A stretch of DNA of 64,000 nucleotides. It comes from Leptospira chreensis. GTDB taxonomy: Bacteria; Spirochaetota; Leptospiria; Leptospirales; Leptospiraceae. The notes beneath the pieces are model-generated. The model was not told the DNA's origin. It searched no databases and saw only the letters and a list, made by a program, of their open reading frames with translations. The DNA is taken from the NCBI RefSeq assembly GCF_016919165.1, contig NZ_JAFFPS010000057.1, forward strand, positions 186,001-250,000, read 5' to 3'. The position numbers and the translations under genes were made by a program. Position 1 is the stretch's first letter. Every line of letters begins with the position of its first letter. Of this stretch, positions 20,169 through 29,057 are shown piece after piece.

Positions 20169-20190
20169 AGTATTTCTATACTATGCTAAG
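20161..20190 (-). promoter_or_regulatory. Perfect hairpin spanning kdpD stop and kdpE start
   Basis: Thirteen-base perfect arms (CTTAGCATAGTAT on the transcribed sense) enclose a 4-base AGAA loop. The left arm holds the kdpD stop codon TAG, and the right arm holds the kdpE ATG. In the mRNA this would hide the kdpE start until a ribosome finishing kdpD opens it. Confidence 0.75.
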
Positions 20191-22757
20191 AACGGTATGT
20201 CAATGAGAAAGCTTGCGCCTCCTTCTTTTCGATTCATCGCTTCAATACTTCCGCCATGTAACTCAACAATAGACTTAGAAATGGCAAGCCCGAGGCCAGT
20301 GCCAATTTTTCCCGAAGATTCCCCTCTATAAAATTTCTGAAAAATACGAGAGGAGTCAAGAGGAAGGCCACTGCCATTATCTTCTACGATCCATTGCAAA
20401 CTGTTTCCATCTCTTTCCAAGGAAATCCATATTATGGAACCTGCAGGCGTATACATACATGCATTATACAAAAGGTTAAAAATTGCATGTGAAAAAAGTA
20501 CTCGATCCAATTCGATTGGCAAATCGTTATCATTCAAATTGATTTTTATCAAATGATTTGTCTTATTTTTTCCTAAATAGGAAATTGCATCCTGAATGAC
20601 ATCAGATGGATGAACTTTTTCTTTCTTTAAAGTTAAATATCCTGATTCAATCCGACTGATATCCAATAGATTTCCGAGAAGTAAGTTCAATACAAGAGAA
20701 CTTTCCTGAATTTCTTCTAAGAGCGCCTTTCGTGCAACAGTATCCGATCCAATCTCAGGATCGAGCAAAGCTGATGCAGATCCTTGTATTGATGTCAGCG
20801 GAGTTTTCAATTCATGTGATAAAGAATTAAAAACTAAATTGTATAACTTCTCAGATTCTTTTAATAAAAAATTCTTTCTTGAATCTTCTGATAGTATATC
20901 CCGATCCAAAGCTAAGGCAACTTGATTTGCCACCGTATTCAAAAGAATTTCCTGCTCTAAACTTGGTTCCGTGTTTGTTTTCACATTAATCACACCGGTG
21001 ATCCCGCCAGGAGATAATAACGGATAAAATGTTGTATTGGATAATGGCAGAGTCTCCGTATATTTACCAGCTGGTTTCGCATTTTTAATGGTCCATGATG
21101 CCACAGCTAAATCTTTTGAATCCTCAATAATGGGAGTGAACTCTCCTCCTTGGTAAAAATGAAGATTTACTGGAAAAGGAAAAATACGTTTAATAAAGGA
21201 ATCTCCCGTTTTGATGATCTCAGAAGCAGAAGAAGTTTTTGATAAATTTTGAGTGAGCTCATAGAGAATGGAAAGTTTTTCTTCTCTTGACCTAAGTTTA
21301 GATTCATTTTTTTTAAGCCTTGCCGTGAGTCCTCCATTGATGAGCGCAATCAACATAAAGATGATAAACATCAATGCATCTTCTAATTTAGAAATGTAAA
21401 AAGTATAAAGTGGCGGTATAAAAAGAAAGTTCCAAAAAGAAGCTGATAAAATAGCGGCGAGTAAAACCGGACCCCGACTAAAAAACATCCCGAGCACTGC
21501 TACATAAAATAAATACAAAATCGATATAGTCCAATACCCAATATAAGAAAGTAGGAATGAATTGAATAAAGTTACAAGTGATGTAAGAGCAAATACTGCA
21601 GCGTATTGTCGAATCCCAGAAGACGGGATTAACTTTTTATAAAAGTCAAATTGAAACGACCTGTTATCAAAAAAAGGAACGATGATAATTTCCACATCGC
21701 GAAGTTGCTTAATGATCTTTGAAGAAATATTTTTTTGAAATAAACCATAAAAAAAACTTTTTTTTGCTCCCCCTATCACCAAACGGTGAATTCGTTTTTC
21801 ATGTACAGCAGCCAATATCCCAACAACTGGATCAGACTCATAAGAATGAACCACTTCTGCACCTAACTCTTTTGCAAAACGAATATGTGCCCGGATGGAA
21901 TTTGCAGAGTCCAAATTTCGATCTTCTTCATTCTCAGAAAAAACCGCATATAATTCGGAGTTTCTCTCCAAAGCCAATCTTTTTGCATTCCTGAGAAGTG
22001 TTTTTGAATGAGGACTCGCTGAGATAGCAACCATGATCCTTTCTCGACCTTGGGGCATTCTTTTTTCCACATACTTTGCCGTATAAGTTAAAGATAATTC
22101 ACGAAGGTAAGTAAGATTTTCCTTTCTAAAAAAGTTCTCTTTTGCCGAAATTATTTTTTCTGGTAAATAAACTTTCCCTTCTGATAATCTTTTTAATAAT
22201 TCATCAGGAATAATATCAATTAACACCAATTCGTCGGCTCTCTCCAAAATACTATCCGGAATGGTTTCTTTTACCGGGCTTTGGATGATTTTCTCAATAG
22301 AATCGACTTGGCTCTCTAGATGTTGAACATTAACCGTAGAAAGCACATGAATCCCGGCATCAAGTAGTGAAAATATATCTTGGTATCTTTTTTTATTTAT
22401 GGAACCAGGAATATTGGTATGGGCCAACTCATCAACTAACACATAACTTGGTTTTTCCTTCAGGATTCTTTCAACATCCATTTCCTCCCATACTTTCCCT
22501 CGATACTCTATTTTTTTCAATGGTATCCATTCGAGGTCTTCAATCAATACCTTGGTATCAACTCTTCCGTGGCTTTCTACTATGCCAATCCTAACTTCTT
22601 CCCCTTCTTCCTTTAAATGGTGAGCCTCGGTTAACATGGCGTAGGTTTTACCCACACCGGGAGACATCCCAAAATAAACCTTTAGAATTCCTTTTTTCTT
22701 CGACTCTTCTTGGTTGGCTATTGAGAGAAAGTCTTCCGGACGTTTTCCGTCATTCAT
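20181..22757 (-). CDS. kdpD: KdpD sensor histidine kinase
   Basis: An 858-residue sensor kinase for potassium and osmotic stress. In order: the KdpD N-terminal domain with Walker A GMSPGVGKT (residues 30-38) and VLVDELAHTN; a universal-stress-protein-like domain (about 245-370); four transmembrane helices (about 385-490); a GAF-like region; and a HisKA domain with the phosphorylated His in SLSHELKTPLTS. A HATPase domain with NGSGLPLDSS and GTGLGLAIS motifs completes it. The length is slightly below E. coli KdpD (894). It overlaps kdpC by 8 bases and is coupled to kdpE. It phosphorylates and dephosphorylates KdpE. Confidence 0.96.
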   Translation of the reverse strand: MNDGKRPEDFLSIANQEESKKKGILKVYFGMSPGVGKTYAMLTEAHHLKEEGEEVRIGIVESHGRVDTKVLIEDLEWIPLKKIEYRGKVWEEMDVERILKEKPSYVLVDELAHTNIPGSINKKRYQDIFSLLDAGIHVLSTVNVQHLESQVDSIEKIIQSPVKETIPDSILERADELVLIDIIPDELLKRLSEGKVYLPEKIISAKENFFRKENLTYLRELSLTYTAKYVEKRMPQGRERIMVAISASPHSKTLLRNAKRLALERNSELYAVFSENEEDRNLDSANSIRAHIRFAKELGAEVVHSYESDPVVGILAAVHEKRIHRLVIGGAKKSFFYGLFQKNISSKIIKQLRDVEIIIVPFFDNRSFQFDFYKKLIPSSGIRQYAAVFALTSLVTLFNSFLLSYIGYWTISILYLFYVAVLGMFFSRGPVLLAAILSASFWNFLFIPPLYTFYISKLEDALMFIIFMLIALINGGLTARLKKNESKLRSREEKLSILYELTQNLSKTSSASEIIKTGDSFIKRIFPFPVNLHFYQGGEFTPIIEDSKDLAVASWTIKNAKPAGKYTETLPLSNTTFYPLLSPGGITGVINVKTNTEPSLEQEILLNTVANQVALALDRDILSEDSRKNFLLKESEKLYNLVFNSLSHELKTPLTSIQGSASALLDPEIGSDTVARKALLEEIQESSLVLNLLLGNLLDISRIESGYLTLKKEKVHPSDVIQDAISYLGKNKTNHLIKINLNDNDLPIELDRVLFSHAIFNLLYNACMYTPAGSIIWISLERDGNSLQWIVEDNGSGLPLDSSRIFQKFYRGESSGKIGTGLGLAISKSIVELHGGSIEAMNRKEGGASFLIDIPFLA

Positions 22758-23328
22758 GATTCATCTGTTTCCAGGAAAAATTTAATTTAGTAACATTGAC
22801 TCGTTCACGACCCATAAAACCAAAAAGTGGATATTCCGTATGTTTCAGAATCAATTCATTTATTTTATCCAAAGGAACATTTCCCTCCTTCTCGAGAACT
22901 TTCGCCTGCTCATATGCACAAGTGGGTGTAATATGCGGATCTAACCCAGAACCAGATGTATAGAGTAATTCTTTACATCCATCTTTACTAATACCCGCAG
23001 TTTCCAATTCGAGGATTCGTTTCTCAACTAAATTCTTTAAATCCATACTAGAAGGACTTAAATTGGATGCACCACTTGGAATAGTTGTATAAGTGACTGC
23101 ACTTGGGCGGTAACGAAACATTGCTTTTGATGTTGTGTTTTGGGCTAATAATTCAGAACCAAGGACTTTTCCTTTTTCAACTAACAAACTTCCATTGGCC
23201 TTAAAAGAAAAAAATGAAGATGCTATTCCCGTGACCGCAAGTGGATAAAAAAATCCTAATATTAACAAAGATAAAAATCCGAACCGAATCGCTATCTCCC
23301 ATTGATTTAATGGTTCATTCGATTTCAT
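22750..23328 (-). CDS. kdpC: KdpC subunit of K+-transporting ATPase
   Basis: A 192-residue accessory subunit with one N-terminal transmembrane helix (about residues 15-35) and a periplasmic domain. Family motifs are present, including FRYRPSA, a GASNLSPSS stretch and SGSGLDPHITP. It stabilises the KdpFABC complex and is needed for high-affinity K+ uptake. The start codon overlaps the kdpB stop as TAATG, and its end overlaps kdpD by 8 bases, so the operon is tightly coupled. The length is normal for the family. Confidence 0.96.
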   Translation of the reverse strand: MKSNEPLNQWEIAIRFGFLSLLILGFFYPLAVTGIASSFFSFKANGSLLVEKGKVLGSELLAQNTTSKAMFRYRPSAVTYTTIPSGASNLSPSSMDLKNLVEKRILELETAGISKDGCKELLYTSGSGLDPHITPTCAYEQAKVLEKEGNVPLDKINELILKHTEYPLFGFMGRERVNVTKLNFSWKQMNHE

Positions 23329-25379
23329 TAAAATCCTCCTGATAAAATTAAGTCGATAAGTTTGATTCCGAAAAAGGGAAAAATCATTCCTCCCCCTCCG
23401 TAAATAATAAAATTTCGAAGTAAAGCTTGATCTGGAGACTTTGGCACATACTTAACACCGCGAAGAGACAATGGAATGAGGGTTGGAATCACAAGGGCAT
23501 TGAAAATCACCGCAGAAAGAATTGCATTGTCCGGATTAGATAACTGCATGATGTTTAATGGAGCTAAGGGTAAAAACAAGGCAGGGAGGATAGCAAAGTA
23601 TTTTGCTATGTCATTGGCGATACTAAATGTGGTGAGCGCTCCTCTTGTCATAAGAAGTTGTTTTCCAATTTCTACAATTTCGATGAGTTTACTTGGATTA
23701 CTATCCAGATCTATCATATTACCAGCTTCCCTAGCAGTTTGTGTTCCTGTATTCATGGCCACACCCACATCAGACTGAGCAAGGGCCGGTGCATCATTCG
23801 TTCCATCCCCGATCATAGCGACCAAATATCCGTTTGCTTGTTCTTCACGAATTCGTTTTAGCTTTGCTTCAGGTGTAGCTTCAGCTATAAAATCGTCCAC
23901 GCCAGCTTCTGCAGCGATGGCTGCCGCTGTGAGTGGATTGTCACCAGTAATCATAACAGTTCGAATTCCCATCCTTCTCAAATAAGCAAATCGTTCCTTT
24001 AGTCCCCCTTTCACAATATCCTTCAATTCGATAATGCCCAACAATCGATTTCCTTCGGAAACAAGAATGGGTGTGCTTCCCTTTCTTGCTACTTCATCTG
24101 AGATCGTTTGGATGGTTTGAGGAATAGATCCACCTAACGATTCGATATGTTTTCGAATGGCTTCAAAGGCTCCCTTCCGAATATTACGAATTTTCTTTCC
24201 ATTCTCTGAAATCTCAACTCCACTCATCCGAGTCGAAGCAGAAAAGGGAATCCAATTTACTTCTAGAGATTTTAAGTTTCTTTCACGAATCGCATATTTT
24301 TGTTTGGCGAGCACAACAATGGATCTTCCTTCTGGGGTTTCATCTGAAAGTGAGGAAAGTTGTGCCGCATCTGCTAACTCTTCTTCTGCAATACCCTCTG
24401 ACGGATAGAACTTATGTGCTTCCCGATTCCCTAGAGTAATCGTACCAGTTTTATCTAACAACAATACATGAATGTCGCCTGCGGCTTCCACTGCCTTTCC
24501 ACTTTTGGCAATAACATTATACCGTATTAACCGTTCCATTCCAGAAATTCCAATGGCACTGAGTAAGGCCGCGATGGTAGTAGGGATTAAACATACAAAC
24601 AATGCAAGCCATACGGAGAAATGGAAATTCCAATTTTGTCCCAATTGGTTTCCAACGAAGTTGGCAACTGGGATCAAAGATAAAACTCCCAATAAGAAAA
24701 GGATTGTGAGAGCAAAGAGAACAATACCGAGTGCCACTTCATTGGGAGTTTTTTGTCTAGTGGCTCCTTCAATCATTGAGATCATCTTATCAATAAAACT
24801 TTCCCCAGGTTTCGTTGTGATTTTAATATACAAATGATCTGAGATCACTCGAGTTCCACCAGTGACAGCAGATCTGTCTCCACCACTTTCACGGATAACC
24901 GGGGCCGACTCTCCTGTCACTGCCGATTCATCCACACTGGCAATTCCAGATATTACTTCCCCATCTCCAGGAATCGTAAAACCGGCTTCAACAAAAACAA
25001 TATCATTGATTTTTAATTCGTTAGAAGCTATCTCAATAAAAACCTTATCCCCTATTGATTCTACTTTTTTTGAGATTGTTGAGGACCTAGTTTTTCGTAA
25101 ATTATCGGCTCTGGCCTTACCTCTACCCTCAGCAATACTTTCCGCAAAGTTTGCAAAGAACAATGTTAAAACTAACCAAAAGAAGATGGGAAGTTCGTTA
25201 TGAAACGAAATCCCGGAAAACCAATAGTATAGGATTTGTAACCAGAGAATCAAGGTACCTACCCAAACAGTGGCCATCACTGGATTCGAAAATGCATTTT
25301 TCGGAGAAAACTTTTGTAAAGCATTCCAAAACGAAACATTCAAAAGTTCCTTAGAGATCAAATTTTTAGAATTTACCAT
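23328..25379 (-). CDS. kdpB: KdpB, catalytic P-type ATPase subunit
   Basis: A 683-residue P-type ATPase subunit that drives K+ import by ATP hydrolysis. It has the actuator motif AVTGESAPV, the phosphorylation site DKTGTITLG, and the hinge sequence [22 protein letters not shown]. Hydrophobic helices lie at both ends and in the middle, as in E. coli KdpB (682 residues). The Ser of TGES, which is phosphorylated for inhibition in E. coli, is retained. The gene lies between kdpA (9-base gap) and kdpC (overlap). Confidence 0.97.
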   Translation of the reverse strand: MVNSKNLISKELLNVSFWNALQKFSPKNAFSNPVMATVWVGTLILWLQILYYWFSGISFHNELPIFFWLVLTLFFANFAESIAEGRGKARADNLRKTRSSTISKKVESIGDKVFIEIASNELKINDIVFVEAGFTIPGDGEVISGIASVDESAVTGESAPVIRESGGDRSAVTGGTRVISDHLYIKITTKPGESFIDKMISMIEGATRQKTPNEVALGIVLFALTILFLLGVLSLIPVANFVGNQLGQNWNFHFSVWLALFVCLIPTTIAALLSAIGISGMERLIRYNVIAKSGKAVEAAGDIHVLLLDKTGTITLGNREAHKFYPSEGIAEEELADAAQLSSLSDETPEGRSIVVLAKQKYAIRERNLKSLEVNWIPFSASTRMSGVEISENGKKIRNIRKGAFEAIRKHIESLGGSIPQTIQTISDEVARKGSTPILVSEGNRLLGIIELKDIVKGGLKERFAYLRRMGIRTVMITGDNPLTAAAIAAEAGVDDFIAEATPEAKLKRIREEQANGYLVAMIGDGTNDAPALAQSDVGVAMNTGTQTAREAGNMIDLDSNPSKLIEIVEIGKQLLMTRGALTTFSIANDIAKYFAILPALFLPLAPLNIMQLSNPDNAILSAVIFNALVIPTLIPLSLRGVKYVPKSPDQALLRNFIIYGGGGMIFPFFGIKLIDLILSGGF

Positions 25380-25388
25380 ATGTTCCTC

Positions 25389-27026
25389 TTAAAAGAAAAT
25401 TCCCTTCCCAATTAATAACTGTTCCAAGATGGGGCCGAGAGCCAAAACGGGAAAAAAAGACAGACCACAAACAATTAGGATCACACTGAAAACTAAAGTT
25501 CCAAATAACAATGTATCCAATTTAAAATTTCCATCAGAAGACTTGGTTGTAACCTTTCCACCCAAACTCCCGGCCACAAAAACTACCGCATAAATCACAC
25601 TAAACCGTCCAACTAACATCGAAAAACCGAGTGATAAATTCCCCCAGTAGGAATCAGCGGAAAATCCCGCAAAGGCAGAGCCGTTATTACCAGCAGCAGA
25701 ACTGTATGCATATAGAATTTGTGATAGGGCATGCGGTCCTTTCGCAGTATACCCCGAGTCTAAAAATATCGTGATTGTAGTTCCGACTAATATACAAACG
25801 GTAGGGGCAAGGATTCCAAATAGTGTCCATTTGATTTCAAAACTTCCTATTTTTTTCCCAAAGTATTCGGGAGTCCGACCAGTCATGAGCCCTGATAAAA
25901 ACACTGTGAGGATTAGAAATAGAAACATTCCATACATTCCAGAACCAACTCCTCCAAAAATAATCTCACCTAACATCATTTGAAAAATAGCAACTCCACC
26001 AGCCAATGGTGAATAACTGTCGTGCATGGAATTGACAGAACCATTGGAAGCGGCAGTCGTAGAGGACAACCAAAGTGTGGATTCCGTTAAGGTAAACCTC
26101 GTTTCCTTACCCTCCCAAAAACCGGCGTGATTCCATTCCGAATCATAAACACCAACAAAACCTAAGATAAAAAAAGCCAACATCACAAAGAAAATAACCC
26201 AAGCGTGACGAAATGAATTTGTGATTTTGCCGTATAAAAATACGCATGAAGCTGGCAAAAAGAGAATCGAAAACATCTGAATGAAGTTTGATACAGGAGT
26301 TGGATTTTCAAATGGATGAGCACTATTCACTCCAAAGAAACCTCCCCCATTCGTTCCAATTTGCTTGATAGCAATTTGTGATGCGGCAGGTCCTAAGGGA
26401 ATGGTCTGAGAAAGTCCATCAATTCCCAAAGTTTGTATTGGCTCTTGGAACGATTGAATGACACCTTGGCCTAGAAGTAGGATGGCGACAAAAAACGAAA
26501 TGGGAAGGAGGATATAAAAGGTAGAACGAAATAAATCCTGCCAGAAATTTCCAAATTTAGTTGTCGAAGAAGATACAATTGATCGACTTACAAAAGTTAA
26601 TACAGATATTCCAACTCCAGCACTGAGAAAGTTTTGTGGAGTGAGTCCCGCCATCTGTGAAAAATTACTAAGTTGACTCTCTCCAGAATAAGCCTGCCAG
26701 TTCGTATTTGTGATAAAGGAAATGGCAGTGTTTAATGCTAAATCCCAATCCATTCCAGAAATACCAAGTGAATTCATAGGTAAAAAATTTTGGTATCTTA
26801 GGATTACAAATAAGATCACTCCTCCTAGAAAATGAAACACAACCATACTGTTTAGGTATTGTTTTGGTGTTTGAGGCGGGGGATCACCGGAGTATAGGAA
26901 TCGGTGGAATATAGATTCCAAGGGTAAAACCTTTGCATTTAATACAAAAGCCATATAATAACCGACAAAGGGTGAAACCAGTATCAGTAACCCAATATAA
27001 AAAGGAAAATAGAGTAACTCAACCAT
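25389..27026 (-). CDS. kdpA: KdpA, potassium-binding subunit
   Basis: A 545-residue channel-like subunit that forms the K+ selectivity filter, with about ten transmembrane helices. The filter-type signature TNGGGFFGVNSAHPFENPTP and other family segments (GNNGSAFAG, RTPEYFGKKI) are present. The length is close to E. coli KdpA (557). It is the first recognisable gene of the operon. I see no kdpF-like reading frame between its start and the upstream gene, so the small subunit is missing, elsewhere or too divergent. The promoter region carries repeated TTAAGA elements. Confidence 0.97.
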   Translation of the reverse strand: MVELLYFPFYIGLLILVSPFVGYYMAFVLNAKVLPLESIFHRFLYSGDPPPQTPKQYLNSMVVFHFLGGVILFVILRYQNFLPMNSLGISGMDWDLALNTAISFITNTNWQAYSGESQLSNFSQMAGLTPQNFLSAGVGISVLTFVSRSIVSSSTTKFGNFWQDLFRSTFYILLPISFFVAILLLGQGVIQSFQEPIQTLGIDGLSQTIPLGPAASQIAIKQIGTNGGGFFGVNSAHPFENPTPVSNFIQMFSILFLPASCVFLYGKITNSFRHAWVIFFVMLAFFILGFVGVYDSEWNHAGFWEGKETRFTLTESTLWLSSTTAASNGSVNSMHDSYSPLAGGVAIFQMMLGEIIFGGVGSGMYGMFLFLILTVFLSGLMTGRTPEYFGKKIGSFEIKWTLFGILAPTVCILVGTTITIFLDSGYTAKGPHALSQILYAYSSAAGNNGSAFAGFSADSYWGNLSLGFSMLVGRFSVIYAVVFVAGSLGGKVTTKSSDGNFKLDTLLFGTLVFSVILIVCGLSFFPVLALGPILEQLLIGKGIFF

Positions 27027-27072
27027 AAGTAGATTTTCTCATGGTTTATGCGAATCGTAAAGGGCCAGTGCC

Positions 27073-27112
27073 TTAAGGGATAAGATTAAGATATTAAGAA
27101 AGGATTAAGATT
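27073..27112 (-). promoter_or_regulatory. kdpA promoter repeats, candidate KdpE sites
   Basis: TTAAGR hexamers occur at 27073, 27086, 27094 and 27105 on the + strand. The last two are 11 bases apart and form the element shared with 19413-19431. The block lies about 47-86 bases upstream of kdpA. The final repeat overlaps the stop codon of the upstream gene. Confidence 0.5.
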
Positions 27113-27902
27113 TTTCCTCATTCGAAAATGGAAAATAAACCATGAGAGCCCATAACAAAATGAGAAAGACAAAGAATAAAAAAGAATAAACCCCTTTGGT
27201 AAACATTTCCGAATCCATCGGTCCTCGCCAAACAAGAAACACCGAATCCTTCGCAAGAGGAAGTTCTTCCATATCCCAAACTGGTTCTAACAAAACCACC
27301 CCTCCTGTATACAAACTGGAAAGACTACATTTAAGATCTCCCTTGGAATAACAAATAGCATATAACGAAGGTTTGATTTCTCTACCAGAGATAGCACGAA
27401 TGCGTTTGTATTGAAAACGAATCACAGGCCCATACACGGCCCCACCAGATCTACGCCGAACAAGAAGGGGAGAACGAAACTCACCAGCGTCTACATCATC
27501 CAAATAAAAATCTCGGAGAAACAAATACCTGTAATCCAGGTAATGTGGTACCTCTTCCGGAAGGACTTCCGTTTTTGCAGTGATCCCCAAGTAATACCCA
27601 ATGGAATCCCCCAAAAACAAAATGGAATTTCCTCCTGCAAGTAAGGACAAAAAAACAGCTAATAAAATTTTGAAACCTGTTTTCTTGGAAAGTAGGATTC
27701 CCAAAAACAAAACGGGTAAAAATAAAACAAGGATGGCCCAAACAGAAATCGAAAGTGGGAAAAAGGCTCCGAACGGAAGTAATAAAATTCCAAATCCCAA
27801 AATCAGAGAAAGGCCCATCCAAAAAATAAAAAAAGAAGACGCAGGTTCCCCATTTGGTTCTGGTTTTTTTCTGTTTTGATTTTCTACAAAACCAACGAAC
27901 AT
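27105..27902 (-). CDS. Uncharacterised membrane protein
   Basis: I do not recognise this 265-residue protein. Four hydrophobic helices are predicted: three in residues about 23-110 and one near the C-terminus (about 238-258), with a soluble domain of some 120 residues between them. That domain has many Tyr and Arg residues and two Cys (near 190). The topology suggests that the domain lies on one side of the inner membrane. The gene is 3 bases after the preceding gene and ends in the kdpA promoter region, so it is probably the last gene of a three-gene unit (27.1-30.5 kb). Confidence 0.6.
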   Translation of the reverse strand: MFVGFVENQNRKKPEPNGEPASSFFIFWMGLSLILGFGILLLPFGAFFPLSISVWAILVLFLPVLFLGILLSKKTGFKILLAVFLSLLAGGNSILFLGDSIGYYLGITAKTEVLPEEVPHYLDYRYLFLRDFYLDDVDAGEFRSPLLVRRRSGGAVYGPVIRFQYKRIRAISGREIKPSLYAICYSKGDLKCSLSSLYTGGVVLLEPVWDMEELPLAKDSVFLVWRGPMDSEMFTKGVYSFLFFVFLILLWALMVYFPFSNEEKS

Positions 27903-27905
27903 CCG

Positions 27906-29054
27906 TTACTCCTTAACTTCAAATGAACTGCGAATGGTTTGCCAATAAAGGTCTGCCGTTTCTTTTTCTCGTTTGGGATAAGACAAGGAAAGAAAGTAAC
28001 CGCGAGGTGCGTTATAAAGATAATACTCTTTCATTTCCATTTCAACTGAATTTCCAATTTCATCTACCTCGGTCCATTCACTCAAATATTCCGATTTTGA
28101 TTCCGTCCTTTTGAACCCGAGTTTCCGAATTTGGGTGGGTGTGAGAGAACGCATGGAATCCCAAAAACGAAAGTAATTTTTGGTAGTTCGCAGAGGTCTT
28201 GTTTTATCGAAACTAGAACCAATGGATAAAATGATTTTAGGAAGGTTTTTCTTTTTTTTACCGGAGGTTTGGAGTTTTAAGGCTTCATCCCATTCTGTTT
28301 GGCCTGCAGGTAAATAATTGGAAAGAAATTGGACAAAACGTACCATCCGGTAAATGGAATCTCTGTTTTCCCCGTAAATCCCAAGTCGATTCCCATACAA
28401 TCCCTCGTAACGTAGTCTTGAGGGAAGTCGGATTCGATAACGAAAGGATTCGGATTCTAAAACCAGGGACTCTTTGGGTTGGGAATCACCCACATAACAT
28501 CCATAAGGTTCGCTCACCAAATCCAAAGGGATGGTTTGGTCTGACCATTCATTGGCCGCTCTGTTTGTAATTTCATTAGAACGGATGAGCCAATTCGGGA
28601 AAAATCCAGGTTCTTTTTCTAATTTCAATCGGTAACAGAGATGGATTCCTTTCCCAAGAAATACGACTTCTTTTTCCTTACGAACCTCGTATAAAGATTC
28701 CAACTCTTTTGCGGCAATGTCGGCCTCATCACCCACAGGAAATTCTTTATAGTATTCATCATCGATGAGAAACCGCATCTGTCCCGATGGAGAAACCAAA
28801 TAGTTTCGACCATGGGCATCTTTTTTTTTGACTGTGGATTGTTTGTTTTTAAATTCGGAAAGGAAACGATGGAAACTACGACTCTCCTCTTCTTCCGCAT
28901 CGGGTATCCAAGGTTTTTGTAAGAGAGGATCAACAATGATTTTAGAATTTGGTTCTGGAATTAGAAAAGAAAAAGGAGAAAGGATTAGGACGAGACTGAT
29001 TCCTATTTTTAGCAGTAAGTGAGAAAATAGAAGAGAGTGCTTCTCCCCTAACAT
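27906..29054 (-). CDS. Uncharacterised exported or membrane-anchored protein
   Basis: A 382-residue protein of unknown function. An N-terminal hydrophobic segment (about residues 12-32) may be a signal peptide or anchor. The rest is soluble and rich in charged and aromatic residues, with a Lys-rich patch near 270. No catalytic motif stands out. It begins one codon after the 29058 gene stops and ends 3 bases before the next gene starts, so the three are likely one transcript. It could be a Leptospira-specific envelope protein. Confidence 0.6.
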   Translation of the reverse strand: MLGEKHSLLFSHLLLKIGISLVLILSPFSFLIPEPNSKIIVDPLLQKPWIPDAEEEESRSFHRFLSEFKNKQSTVKKKDAHGRNYLVSPSGQMRFLIDDEYYKEFPVGDEADIAAKELESLYEVRKEKEVVFLGKGIHLCYRLKLEKEPGFFPNWLIRSNEITNRAANEWSDQTIPLDLVSEPYGCYVGDSQPKESLVLESESFRYRIRLPSRLRYEGLYGNRLGIYGENRDSIYRMVRFVQFLSNYLPAGQTEWDEALKLQTSGKKKKNLPKIILSIGSSFDKTRPLRTTKNYFRFWDSMRSLTPTQIRKLGFKRTESKSEYLSEWTEVDEIGNSVEMEMKEYYLYNAPRGYFLSLSYPKREKETADLYWQTIRSSFEVKE

Positions 29055-29057
29055 GAA

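Noticed and set aside
27027..27072. Short frame upstream of kdpA as a possible kdpF
   Set aside because: The only ATG gives seven residues with no hydrophobic helix, unlike the roughly 30-residue membrane peptide KdpF.
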